Origin: Pedobacter polaris
GTDB taxonomy: Bacteria > Bacteroidota > Bacteroidia > Sphingobacteriales > Sphingobacteriaceae
Length of the DNA: 64,000 bases
Direction: 5' to 3'
NCBI RefSeq assembly: GCF_005116505.1
Contig: NZ_SWBR01000005.1
Location: 351,024-415,023, forward strand
Below the pieces are notes generated by a model. That model had not been told where the DNA came from. It ran no database searches and saw only the letters and a list, made by a program, of their open reading frames with translations. This document shows positions 43,451 through 52,171 of this stretch, piece after piece. Position numbers and translations under genes: made by a program. Numbering within the stretch: the first letter of the stretch is position 1; each line of letters starts with the position of its first letter.

Positions 43451-44938
43451 ATGAAAATAAAATATTTAATAGCTGTGGCTGTAGTTAGTTTACTAATTAC
43501 AGGTAATACAGCCTGTAAAAAAACTTTCAATCCATCAACCGCAATTGATGAAAATTCTGCTTTAACAAGCGAAGCTGATATTGAAACAGCTACCATTGGA
43601 ACCTATGCGTTGTTTAAGGCTGAAGCTTATGTACGAAGCGGTTATTTCTTTACCGAATATCCTACAGATGAAGTTGCCCAAGGTCAGAATTCATCTGATG
43701 ATTTAAGCAATATTTATAAATATACACCAATCAAAACCTCAAGTCACGCGGCAAATTTTTGGTCTAGTGCTTATAAATCTATAAGTGCAGCGAATAGGGT
43801 AATTGAAGCAATTGATGACAACGCAAGTTTACCTCTCAGACAATTAAAAGGGGAGAATTTATACATCAGAGCGATGTTACATTTTAATTTGGTGCGCATA
43901 TTTGCAAGGCCGTACTCACAAAATCCTACAGTAAACCTTGGCGTGCCCATATTAAAAGAAGGTTTAACAGATGATGAAAAATTGACACTGGCTAGAAGCA
44001 ATGTTAATACGGTTTATGATTTTATTGTTGCTGATTTATTAAAAGCCAGTACGTTAATGAATCAACCAAAATCTAATTCATTTGCTTCTAAAGAAGTTGC
44101 TTATGCATTATTATCCCGTGTTTATTTGTATATGGAAAAAAATGCAGAGTCAATAGAGTATGCTGATAAAGTAATTAATTCGGGACGTTATAATTTATTA
44201 TCTTCTGGTGAGTATCCAACTTATTTTAGAGGAGCACCTGATGGTAACAAAGAAACAATTTTCTGTATTAGACATATCAAAACAGAAGATAGGGGCTTTA
44301 GTGCTATTGGTTCCATGTATTTTAGTGGAGATGCAAGTGGTAATGCACTGAATCAAGCTGCCAGTGGTTGGGGAGAAATTTATGCATCTAAAAAATTATA
44401 CGATGCTTTAAATGTAAATCCGCAAGATTTAAGGTTGAAATTTATTAGTCCATTAACCGAGAACGGTGTTGTAAAATTGAATAATAAGATTACACCAAAT
44501 GCACCAATGTATTATATCAATAAATACTCCTTACAAGAAGGCATTGTAAATTTAAGTTCACCGGTATACTTACGCTTAGCTGAAATGTATTTGAATAAGG
44601 CAGAAGCTAATGCAAAAATCTCAGGGAAAGAGCAATTAGCTTTAGACGATGTAAATAAAATACGCACAAGAGCTGGCATTCCTATACTCACTTTGGCTGG
44701 ATTAGCCACAAGTGGTAAATCGGTACTAGATGCTGTTTTAGAAGAACGTTGGTTTGAACTCTCATTTGAAGGGCACCGTGCTTATGATTTATTTAGAAAT
44801 AATAGACCATTAATTAGAAACTATCCTGGTACTGGTACTTCAACAAATCAGATTGTACAACCTGGTGATAGTAAAATTATTGCTTTTATTCCCCAAAACG
44901 AAGTGGATAAAAATAATAAGCTTATCCAGAACCCATAA
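43451..44938 (+). CDS. SusD/RagB family surface lipoprotein
   Basis: Substrate-capturing lid of the SusC transporter, on the cell surface. 495 residues. Lipobox TACKK with Cys22. Visible SusD features include NRVIEAIDD, GENLYIRAMLHFNLVRIFARPY (two parts of a TPR-like helix, about 137-160), PVYLRLAEMYLNKAEA and RWFELSFEGHRAYDLFR near the C-terminus. It follows its SusC partner and is followed after 39 bases by a discoidin lipoprotein. The nature of the ligand cannot be read from sequence. Confidence 0.95.
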   Translation: MKIKYLIAVAVVSLLITGNTACKKTFNPSTAIDENSALTSEADIETATIGTYALFKAEAYVRSGYFFTEYPTDEVAQGQNSSDDLSNIYKYTPIKTSSHAANFWSSAYKSISAANRVIEAIDDNASLPLRQLKGENLYIRAMLHFNLVRIFARPYSQNPTVNLGVPILKEGLTDDEKLTLARSNVNTVYDFIVADLLKASTLMNQPKSNSFASKEVAYALLSRVYLYMEKNAESIEYADKVINSGRYNLLSSGEYPTYFRGAPDGNKETIFCIRHIKTEDRGFSAIGSMYFSGDASGNALNQAASGWGEIYASKKLYDALNVNPQDLRLKFISPLTENGVVKLNNKITPNAPMYYINKYSLQEGIVNLSSPVYLRLAEMYLNKAEANAKISGKEQLALDDVNKIRTRAGIPILTLAGLATSGKSVLDAVLEERWFELSFEGHRAYDLFRNNRPLIRNYPGTGTSTNQIVQPGDSKIIAFIPQNEVDKNNKLIQNP

Positions 44939-44977
44939 TAATCGGACTTTTTAATTGGTAAATGAAAATAAACGAAC

Positions 44978-45520
44978 ATGAAAAAAATTAAATATTTAGT
45001 AGTTGCAATATCCTTAATGTTTGCTTCTGCTTGTGACAAAGCCGATTCAGTGATTTTTGAAGATAAGTCTACTGCAATTGGTATTTCCAAAATAGGATGG
45101 ACTATTACTGCCTCTAGCTTTTCTGCTGATGAGGCACCAAATGGAACAGCAGAGAAATTAATAGACAATGATTCTAAAACCTACTGGCATACCAACTACG
45201 CAGTTGTAACTCCATACCCACACTGGGTATTGATAGATATGAAAAAGGAAAATAAAATGATATCTGTGGGTATAACAAATAGGTATGCAGCTACACCCAA
45301 TTCTGTTGGTATGAAGAAGTTTAAACTTGAAGGTAGTAATGATGGTACAACATTTAGTAGTTTGGGCGAATTTAACTTCGCAATTTCTAATGATTCACAA
45401 AACTTTCCGGTTTCATCAGATAAAGCTTATCGCTATTTAAAATTAACAGCTTTAGAACCGCAAAAGGCAGGTACTAACCATACTTTTTTAGGTGAGATTG
45501 ATGTTTTTGGCGTAAAATAA
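44978..45520 (+). CDS. Discoidin (F5/8 type C) domain surface lipoprotein
   Basis: 180-residue lipoprotein (Cys19 after MFASA). Nearly all of the mature chain is one discoidin/CBM32-like beta-sandwich: KLIDNDSKTYWHTNY (about residues 60-74), PHWVLIDM, KKFKLEGSNDGTTF and the C-terminal RYLKLTA...GEIDVFG. Domains of this type bind sugars, often galactose or glucosamine derivatives, or proteins. It takes the place where SusE/SusF-type surface binding proteins usually sit. Its domain is clearly related to the C-terminal domain of the protease encoded next. A 15-bp hairpin follows its stop. Confidence 0.88.
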   Translation: MKKIKYLVVAISLMFASACDKADSVIFEDKSTAIGISKIGWTITASSFSADEAPNGTAEKLIDNDSKTYWHTNYAVVTPYPHWVLIDMKKENKMISVGITNRYAATPNSVGMKKFKLEGSNDGTTFSSLGEFNFAISNDSQNFPVSSDKAYRYLKLTALEPQKAGTNHTFLGEIDVFGVK

Positions 45521-45531
45521 TTTTGTTTCCC

Positions 45532-45567
45532 ATTCTGATCTAGTAAGATCTATTACTAGATCAGAAT
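45532..45567 (+). terminator. Strong hairpin between discoidin and metzincin genes
   Basis: A perfect 15-bp stem (ATTCTGATCTAGTAA at 45532-45546, its complement at 45553-45567) with a 6-nt loop and no T tract. It lies 12 bases after one stop and 30 bases before the next start. It may protect the upstream mRNA 3' end or reduce expression of the protease. Confidence 0.6.
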
Positions 45568-45597
45568 TAATGCCTTAGAGAAGATTTAATAAAACCT

Positions 45598-47181
45598 ATG
45601 AAAAACATTTTATTCTTAATCGGTATTCTTTTTTTATTGTCTTGTAAAAAGCGAGAGGATACACCAAAGGCTGAGCCGACATCTATTACTCCAGCACCCA
45701 CAGCAACGAGTAATTTTACTAGTGACCAAAAATATAATTTAAACGTTGTTTATTTTGTGCCTAGTGATTTAGATACCATTGCCAATTACGAAAAAAGAGT
45801 GAGTGAGCTTTTATTGATGGGTCAGAAGTTTTACCATGATGAAATGACCCGTAATGGTTATCCCGGTAAAACTTTCGGTTTGCTTACGAATAATAAAAAC
45901 AGGGTAAAGATTATAACCATTAGAGGAACCAAGTTAAAAAGCCAATATCCTAGAGAAGGTGGTTCTGCAGCAATAGTTGCTGAAATAAACGCTTATTTTG
46001 CTGCAAATCCTAGTGATCAAAATGGTCAACACACCTTAATATTATTACCTCCATATGGTTACAATGCTGATGGCTCTCCAATTGATGGACCATTTTATGG
46101 TATTGGAAAATGGTGTTATGCAATGGATTATGAAGGACTAGAACTAAAGTATATTGGTACTAGTAAATTTACTAAATGGTACGGAGGCATGATGCATGAA
46201 TTAGGCCATGGACTAAATCTGCCCCATAACTGTGCAAAAGTTTCTGAAACTCCAAGTTTAGGCACAGCTTTAATGGGTGCGGGTAATTATACATTAAGTG
46301 TTTCTAAAACATTTTTGACAGCAACAGATTGTGCTATATTAAATTCAAATGAGATTTTTAATAAGGATACTAAAACTTATTATGGAAGTGTTACCGCAAG
46401 TATAAAAACAATTAATGCGAGTTATGATGCAACTAAATCTGCAATTGTGATTTCTGGTGAATTTATTTCAAGCGCTACGGTAAAGAACATTATATACTAT
46501 AATGATCCAAATGTTAACAGTGAAGGGATGGGCGCAAATAAGGATTATAACGCAGTTAGTTATGAATCTAAACCTGTAGGAACAAATGGCTTTAGTACTA
46601 GTTTCTTATTGTCAGATTTACAATATAAGGGTAATACACCTTATGAACTTAGAATAGGACTGGTTAATGAGAATGGAACAGTGTCTACATTTAGTTACCT
46701 CTATAAGTTTGAAAATGATATCCCTGTGCTAGATTTTAGTACACGAACTGAAATTAATAAACAAGGATGGTCTATTAGTGAAGTAAGCTCTGAAGAAACC
46801 TCAGGTGAAGGAACAATAAATGGTAAGGCTTCTAAATTAATTGATAATGATTTAAGTACGTATTGGCATTCTAGGTGGTCAGGCACAGCGGCTACCTATC
46901 CTCATCAAATTACAATTGATATGGGTAATGTTAAATTGGTTGAAGGGATTTCACTTTCCCAAAGAAATACTCTTTCTAGATCGGTGAAAAGTTTCGAATA
47001 TTTAACAAGTTCGAATGGTATTGATTTTGTTTCTGCAGGAAATTTTGAATTGGCAAATAGTACTTCTATTCAATATTTTAAGTTGCCTAATAAACAATCA
47101 CTTCGATACATTAAAATAATTGCTAAATCTGCCTATGATGGAAGCAATTTTGCAGCTCTTGCTGAGATTGGAGCTTTTTAA
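45598..47181 (+). CDS. Metzincin-type metalloprotease lipoprotein with C-terminal discoidin domain
   Basis: 527 residues. Lipobox LLSC (Cys16), a Pro/Thr linker (23-38), a protease domain to about residue 265, a beta-sandwich-like middle (about 268-380), and a discoidin domain from about 390. The zinc site is HELGHGLNLPH: His200, Glu201, His204 and His210, with Asn at the position that is usually Gly; a Met-turn candidate is ALMGAG (Met226). LILLPPYGYNADG and YGGMMHELGHG resemble secreted zinc proteases, but I cannot name a MEROPS family. It is the last gene of the SusC locus and probably acts on the cell surface on a glycoprotein. Confidence 0.85.
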   Translation: MKNILFLIGILFLLSCKKREDTPKAEPTSITPAPTATSNFTSDQKYNLNVVYFVPSDLDTIANYEKRVSELLLMGQKFYHDEMTRNGYPGKTFGLLTNNKNRVKIITIRGTKLKSQYPREGGSAAIVAEINAYFAANPSDQNGQHTLILLPPYGYNADGSPIDGPFYGIGKWCYAMDYEGLELKYIGTSKFTKWYGGMMHELGHGLNLPHNCAKVSETPSLGTALMGAGNYTLSVSKTFLTATDCAILNSNEIFNKDTKTYYGSVTASIKTINASYDATKSAIVISGEFISSATVKNIIYYNDPNVNSEGMGANKDYNAVSYESKPVGTNGFSTSFLLSDLQYKGNTPYELRIGLVNENGTVSTFSYLYKFENDIPVLDFSTRTEINKQGWSISEVSSEETSGEGTINGKASKLIDNDLSTYWHSRWSGTAATYPHQITIDMGNVKLVEGISLSQRNTLSRSVKSFEYLTSSNGIDFVSAGNFELANSTSIQYFKLPNKQSLRYIKIIAKSAYDGSNFAALAEIGAF

Positions 47182-47197
47182 GTTAGTTTTTGTAAGT

Positions 47198-47222
47198 CGC
47201 TCGTCTATCCCAAGGACGAGCG
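47198..47222. terminator. Hairpin between convergent genes
   Basis: An 8-bp perfect stem CGCTCGTC/GACGAGCG (47198-47205 with 47215-47222) just after the protease stop and before the stop of the convergent radical SAM gene. It lacks a T tract on either side. Confidence 0.5.
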
Positions 47223-47223
47223 C

Positions 47224-48297
47224 TTAAAACAAACTTATTTGTGCTTGTGGAACTTTAAATAAACTCCTATTAAGTTCGATACGTTCTAAATTTAAACCAT
47301 TCAGTTTGCAGTGTAATTTGAAAGTATCTCTAATCATCTCAGCGAAATTTCCCTCTCCATGCATTCGTGTTCCAAATCTACTGTCATTTACATTCCCATT
47401 ATGACATGCTTGTATTTGATGCCAAACTTTATCAAATCTATCTGGGAAATTTTTCCTTAGCCAATCTTCAAATATTTTATTGATGACACCGTTTAGGCGA
47501 ACAACAGTATAACCTGCAGACTTAGCCCCATTATTTGCCACAGCTTTTAAAATCGCAGGCATTTCGTAGTCATTTAACCCTGGTATCATAGGTGCAGCCA
47601 TAGCTCCAGTTGGTAATCCCGCTTTACTTAAATCTTCAATAATTTTTAAACGTTGTTTAGCTGTTGTGGTTCGGGGCTCCATTTTTTGACGAAGTTTTTC
47701 ATCTAAGCTAGTTATTGAAACATAAACCATTACTAAATTATCCTTTGCCATTTCTTGTAAAATATCAATATCTCTTAAAATTAATGAGTTTTTAGTAATC
47801 ATCCCGATCGGCTGTTTATAAGCTAAGGCAATTTCTAAGAGCTGTCTGGTTAGCTTAAATTTTCGCTCAGCTGGTTGATAACAATCAGTGTTTCCGGATA
47901 AAGAAATAGGAGTGGCATCCCAGTTTTTTTTAGATAAAAATTTCTTAAAAAGTTCTGGTGCATCTTTTTTAACGATAATTTTTCTTTCGAAATCTAAACC
48001 TGCACTAAAACCCCAATATTCATGAGAATTACGAGCATAACAATAAATACAGCCATGTTCACAACCTTGGTAGGGATTCAAAGAATACCACATGCCAACA
48101 TCGGGACTGTCAACTTTATTAGCTATTGACTTAGAATTGCCAATGATATAACTCGTTTTTTCATTGGTTTCCTCCCAATCATCAATTCCTTCTGCATGTT
48201 CTTTAGCTAAAGAATTCTTTAGAAATTTGTTGGATGTGTTAAACTGAGCACCTCGTCCATATTTGTAATCATCTTGATTTTCAGCTACTTTTTCCAT
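47224..48297 (-). CDS. PA0069 family radical SAM protein
   Basis: 357-residue radical SAM protein related to spore photoproduct lyase-like and DNA-repair-type enzymes, reaction unknown. The iron-sulfur motif is CEHGCIYCYAR (Cys79, Cys83, Cys86; C-x3-C-x2-C). Family text includes YKYGRGAQFN near the N-terminus, SLSGNTDCYQPAERKF (about 132-147), ITSLDEKLRQKMEPRT and GTRMHGEG. The gene ends next to the Sus locus but converges on it and is not part of it. A 14-bp inverted repeat ends one base before its start codon. Confidence 0.87.
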   Translation of the reverse strand: MEKVAENQDDYKYGRGAQFNTSNKFLKNSLAKEHAEGIDDWEETNEKTSYIIGNSKSIANKVDSPDVGMWYSLNPYQGCEHGCIYCYARNSHEYWGFSAGLDFERKIIVKKDAPELFKKFLSKKNWDATPISLSGNTDCYQPAERKFKLTRQLLEIALAYKQPIGMITKNSLILRDIDILQEMAKDNLVMVYVSITSLDEKLRQKMEPRTTTAKQRLKIIEDLSKAGLPTGAMAAPMIPGLNDYEMPAILKAVANNGAKSAGYTVVRLNGVINKIFEDWLRKNFPDRFDKVWHQIQACHNGNVNDSRFGTRMHGEGNFAEMIRDTFKLHCKLNGLNLERIELNRSLFKVPQAQISLF

Positions 48298-48298
48298 G

Positions 48299-48331
48299 AT
48301 TAAAATTACTAAAAATATTAGTAATTTTAAT
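48299..48331 (-). promoter_or_regulatory. 14-bp inverted repeat abutting the radical SAM start codon
   Basis: ATTAAAATTACTAA (48299-48312) pairs perfectly with 48318-48331 around a 5-nt loop. On the minus strand its last bases touch the ATG at 48297. It could end the transcript of the TonB-linked barrel upstream, act as an operator, or hide the translation start. Confidence 0.5.
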
Positions 48332-48356
48332 CAGCCTTTTTTCAACAATATGTTTA

Positions 48357-50780
48357 CTATTTAATTCTGCCGTTTTCGTTTTCTAAGGCAGAATTCCTAG
48401 TCCTTGGCCCCTTAGCTTTATTTTCAGCAAATTTATAAGTGAAATTAAGTCTGATTTGCCTAGACTCAAAATAGCTGGAGTTTTTTAAATAAAAACCGTC
48501 AAAATTTTGTGTAGAATTAGCTTTACTGCCTTTGTAAATGTCGGTAAATGCTAAGCGTAATGTTGCAGTATTCTTTAAAAAATTTCTTTGTAAACCTAAG
48601 TCTATTTGACTTGTCGGCGTCATGATTTGATTAGCACCTAGTAGTCTTTTTGAATTTAAAAAGCCTAAAACTTCTCCAGTAATTTGATATGGCATTTTAA
48701 ATTTTTGTTGAATATTTAACCTTCCTGCTAACTGTTTTAAATTTAAATTCCTGTACTGATCAAAAGCAATTTTATTTTGAATATGATAAACAGTGCCGTT
48801 AAGGGTAATATCCCACCATTTGGTTGGTGAATACTGTTGCGTTAATGAAAGAGATATATTTTGCTGCGTTCCTAGATTCCTCGGTATCATTACAATACTT
48901 GATGTTGAAGTAGTATCGGTAATATTTGCACTGTACTGATTGGTATGGGCAAAGTTTAAGCTAATGATCGTGTTGCTTTTGTATGCATATTGAAGTGAAA
49001 AACGATGACTTAATTGAGGTTTTAAAAATGGATTTCCTTGCCAAAAAGAAAGTTCATCTAATAAGTAAACAAATGGATTTAAATCATTGTAGGCTGGTCT
49101 ATCAATCCTCCTTGAGTATCCAAAGGAAAAATTATGATTAGCTGATGGTTTAACTGACGCGCTAAAAGAAGGGAAAAGATTTGTATAATTTCTTTTAATA
49201 TTCTCTAGAGAATCTATGCCTTTAATTTTAAAAGCTAACTCACCTTCTGACGCAGAATTTTCTACACGTAAACCAGCTTGCAAAACCCATTTGCCCAGTG
49301 GCTTTTTGTAATTAACATAAGCACTGGCAATATTTTCATCAAATTTAAAAGTGTTAGACCTACGCTCATCAAATACTTCGATTGTATTAAATACTTGATA
49401 GAATTTTGAATTATTATTGGTTTGAATAGCGGAGTATTTTATTCCTGTTTCCAACTTCCCTTTCCAAAAATTTGTGGTATAATCAACCTTAAATGCTTTT
49501 AAATAAATTTTTGCTCCGTTTAAAGTTCTATAATAATTTTCTTTTATAATGTTATTTTGGGTTGAATAAATATTTGATTGGAAATTACCAGCTCCCTTTT
49601 CATAATATCCATAATCTGCATCTATATTAATGATTTTACCTAACGTATCTTCATACTTGTAATTTAGATTTACATTATAACGTTCAGTATTCTGATGGTA
49701 ATAATCGTTAATCGCTTTTAATGTTTGATCAATATTTGATGAATTTGGTAAACCAATATCTGTTTCAGTATCTGTAATTCCGCCACCAAAAATGAAGTTT
49801 CCATTTACTAAGATGCCTACAGTATGTTTTTCATTGATGTTATAATCAGCACCTAAACGAGCTCCCATTTTTTTTCTCTTGTCTACATCATCAGTAAAGC
49901 TGTCATAAGTTTTACCATTTTGTATCCTATCAGACCCATATAAATAAGAATAATTGCCAAAAAAATGATTATAACTTCCATAGACATTTACTTTGTCATT
50001 TCTATAATTGAACGATAAATCTTGATTTTGTCTAAGGTAAACGCCATAAGAAAGACCAGCTGTTGCCGTTCCGTTAAAGCCTTTAACTTGCGATTTTAAT
50101 GTTTTAATGTTGATAATGCCTGAAGAGCCAGCTGCATCATATTTAGCAGTTGGACTATTGATGATTTCGATAGATTTAATACCTGAAGCCGGCATAGACC
50201 TTAATAAGTCAACTATTTCTTTACTAGAAAGATAGGTTTGTTTCCCATCTAAAAGAATCATTGCACCTTGTTTTCCATTTAAAGAGATAGAATTATTATT
50301 GTCGATAAAAATTCCAGGAGCATTTTTTAATGCATCAAGTGCATTTCCCCCTTGTGCGGTTATGCTTTTTGAAACATTATAAATAATACTATTTGCATCT
50401 ACCTCGATTAAATTCTGTTTAGATTGAACAACAACCTCATTTAGGGTTTGTGCGTTTGACGTTAAAGAGATAATCCCGAAATCTTTATCACTAAGTTCGA
50501 ATATAGCAGATTTATAGTCTTGATAGCCTGTATGTTTAACAATTAAGCTATATGTTCCTTTGATATTATATATTATTTCAAACTCTCCATTAGATTTAGA
50601 AATCGATTTTATTAATTCTTTATTTTCTAAGTTAAATAGTGAAATTGAAGCAGCAGATAAAACTTGATAAGATTCATTTAAAACCCGGCCTTTAATTTTA
50701 AAAGACACAGTTTGTGCCAATACCTTGAAATTTATTAAAAAACAAGATAGGATGAGTAAGGTTGTTTTAGAGATGCACAT
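48357..50780 (-). CDS. TonB-dependent-receptor-like outer-membrane beta-barrel protein
   Basis: 807 residues. Signal peptide (cleavage after VLAQ), a carboxypeptidase-regulatory-like domain (residues about 27-110), a plug-like region with LDALKNAPGIFIDNNNSISLNGKQG, and a large barrel of the OMP_b-brl (outer membrane beta-barrel family) type. That family looks like a TonB receptor but is often not tied to a substrate-binding lipoprotein. There is no SusD next to it. The ligand is unknown. Two carboxypeptidase-regulatory-domain proteins lie upstream on the same strand with 60-80 base gaps. Confidence 0.87.
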   Translation of the reverse strand: MCISKTTLLILSCFLINFKVLAQTVSFKIKGRVLNESYQVLSAASISLFNLENKELIKSISKSNGEFEIIYNIKGTYSLIVKHTGYQDYKSAIFELSDKDFGIISLTSNAQTLNEVVVQSKQNLIEVDANSIIYNVSKSITAQGGNALDALKNAPGIFIDNNNSISLNGKQGAMILLDGKQTYLSSKEIVDLLRSMPASGIKSIEIINSPTAKYDAAGSSGIINIKTLKSQVKGFNGTATAGLSYGVYLRQNQDLSFNYRNDKVNVYGSYNHFFGNYSYLYGSDRIQNGKTYDSFTDDVDKRKKMGARLGADYNINEKHTVGILVNGNFIFGGGITDTETDIGLPNSSNIDQTLKAINDYYHQNTERYNVNLNYKYEDTLGKIINIDADYGYYEKGAGNFQSNIYSTQNNIIKENYYRTLNGAKIYLKAFKVDYTTNFWKGKLETGIKYSAIQTNNNSKFYQVFNTIEVFDERRSNTFKFDENIASAYVNYKKPLGKWVLQAGLRVENSASEGELAFKIKGIDSLENIKRNYTNLFPSFSASVKPSANHNFSFGYSRRIDRPAYNDLNPFVYLLDELSFWQGNPFLKPQLSHRFSLQYAYKSNTIISLNFAHTNQYSANITDTTSTSSIVMIPRNLGTQQNISLSLTQQYSPTKWWDITLNGTVYHIQNKIAFDQYRNLNLKQLAGRLNIQQKFKMPYQITGEVLGFLNSKRLLGANQIMTPTSQIDLGLQRNFLKNTATLRLAFTDIYKGSKANSTQNFDGFYLKNSSYFESRQIRLNFTYKFAENKAKGPRTRNSALENENGRIK

Positions 50781-50847
50781 CTAAATTAACATATTTATCA
50801 ATTACTAAAATGCAATTTAAAATTAAAAATTAACTACAATGGTGTAA

Positions 50848-52095
50848 CTAAGGTAATGCCGGTCGTTTAACTAAAGGAATATAATCCATTGGTACCATAT
50901 CGGCTACTTTCTCATACGCCCAAAAACCTTCATATAATAAAGATCTTGCATCTAAAATCCCCCCATTTTCATAAAATCGAATAGCACCATCTGTTAGTTT
51001 GGCTATAGATAATTGATAATCGGGAATATATAAAGGTCTAAAAACCCAAAACCCAAAATTGGTATATTCAGTTGATTCCCTTTCTTTGGTATACATTACA
51101 CATAATGCATTGGTATAATTCAAATATTTAAGGTCTCTGTTGTAGTAATTAACTAAGGTGTCTGGAAGAACTTCAGCGTTGATAAATTTGTCAATAGTTT
51201 TTGGTAATTCTAGTTGCTTCATCCAATAGGCCATTAAAGAAGTATCAATTTTGCCAGCATTTTTTCTAATGCCAGCTTTTTCAGGAGGATGTTTTAATGC
51301 GAATATATTTTTATTAATAACACTATCTGGTGCTCGATTTGGATTTGGGATTTGGATAATTTTATTGATTATAAAACCTTCTTCTTTACTTTTGCCTCTA
51401 TAAAGCGATTTAAAAAAGTGCTGTGCAGAACCATAATAAGCAATTTCTCTAAGCTCAATATATTTCTTCTTTTTAGCATTTGAAGCTTTTAATTCTTCGA
51501 AAAATGGTTTGCCTGAATAGTAGATAATGTTTGTACGACTATTATATTCGAAATAATCTAACATATATTTTATCCTGTAACCAAGTGCTTTATTTTCTAC
51601 AATTAAAAATTCATCTGTTTTAACTGTTAATAAACTTTTTGTAACATCAAAATCTACCCTCAGCACATTAGGATTAAGTATTTTGCATAATTTAGCATTT
51701 GGAGATTTGCCAATAAAATAATTCTTAAACTGATTGATGTATTTTTGGCGATTAGGATCAACCCTAATCACAACTTCGTTTAACATGACAGGATTGTCTT
51801 TCAATAAAAAATCTACTTGTATAGATTTGTCTGAGATTATGATGTTGCGAGAGAAAGGTAAGTAGCCAACCATTTGAACCAAAATATCATAATTACCCGG
51901 TTTTAAATTAGCTAAAATGAATTTACCATTATTATCTGTTTGAGTAGCAATTTTATAACCACTTACATAAATTGCTGCACCAGGTAAGGTCTCTTTTTGA
52001 TCTCTAACAATACCACTTATTGAAAATGTACTTTGAGCGTAAGTTTGAATGCCCGAAAACAATAGAATTAAAGAGAGTAAGAGCGCTCTAAACAT
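50848..52095 (-). CDS. Carboxypeptidase-regulatory-like domain protein, paralogue 1
   Basis: 415 residues. Signal peptide (cleavage after TYAQ), then an Ig-like carboxypeptidase-regulatory domain (FSISGIVRDQKETLPGAAIY and GKFILANLKPGNYDILVQM, about residues 24-110), then a 300-residue region without a named domain. It is related end to end to the protein at 52172: the shared C-terminal EKVADMVPMDY and the middle ENKALGYRIKY versus ENKALGYKIKY are clear. It probably sits in the outer membrane or periplasm. The function is unknown. Confidence 0.78.
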   Translation of the reverse strand: MFRALLLSLILLFSGIQTYAQSTFSISGIVRDQKETLPGAAIYVSGYKIATQTDNNGKFILANLKPGNYDILVQMVGYLPFSRNIIISDKSIQVDFLLKDNPVMLNEVVIRVDPNRQKYINQFKNYFIGKSPNAKLCKILNPNVLRVDFDVTKSLLTVKTDEFLIVENKALGYRIKYMLDYFEYNSRTNIIYYSGKPFFEELKASNAKKKKYIELREIAYYGSAQHFFKSLYRGKSKEEGFIINKIIQIPNPNRAPDSVINKNIFALKHPPEKAGIRKNAGKIDTSLMAYWMKQLELPKTIDKFINAEVLPDTLVNYYNRDLKYLNYTNALCVMYTKERESTEYTNFGFWVFRPLYIPDYQLSIAKLTDGAIRFYENGGILDARSLLYEGFWAYEKVADMVPMDYIPLVKRPALP

Positions 52096-52171
52096 GGCTA
52101 CTAATGTAGTAAATCAAGAAACTAAAATTCAATAATCTGATTTTATTTAACTTTTTTAACATTTAGCGCTT

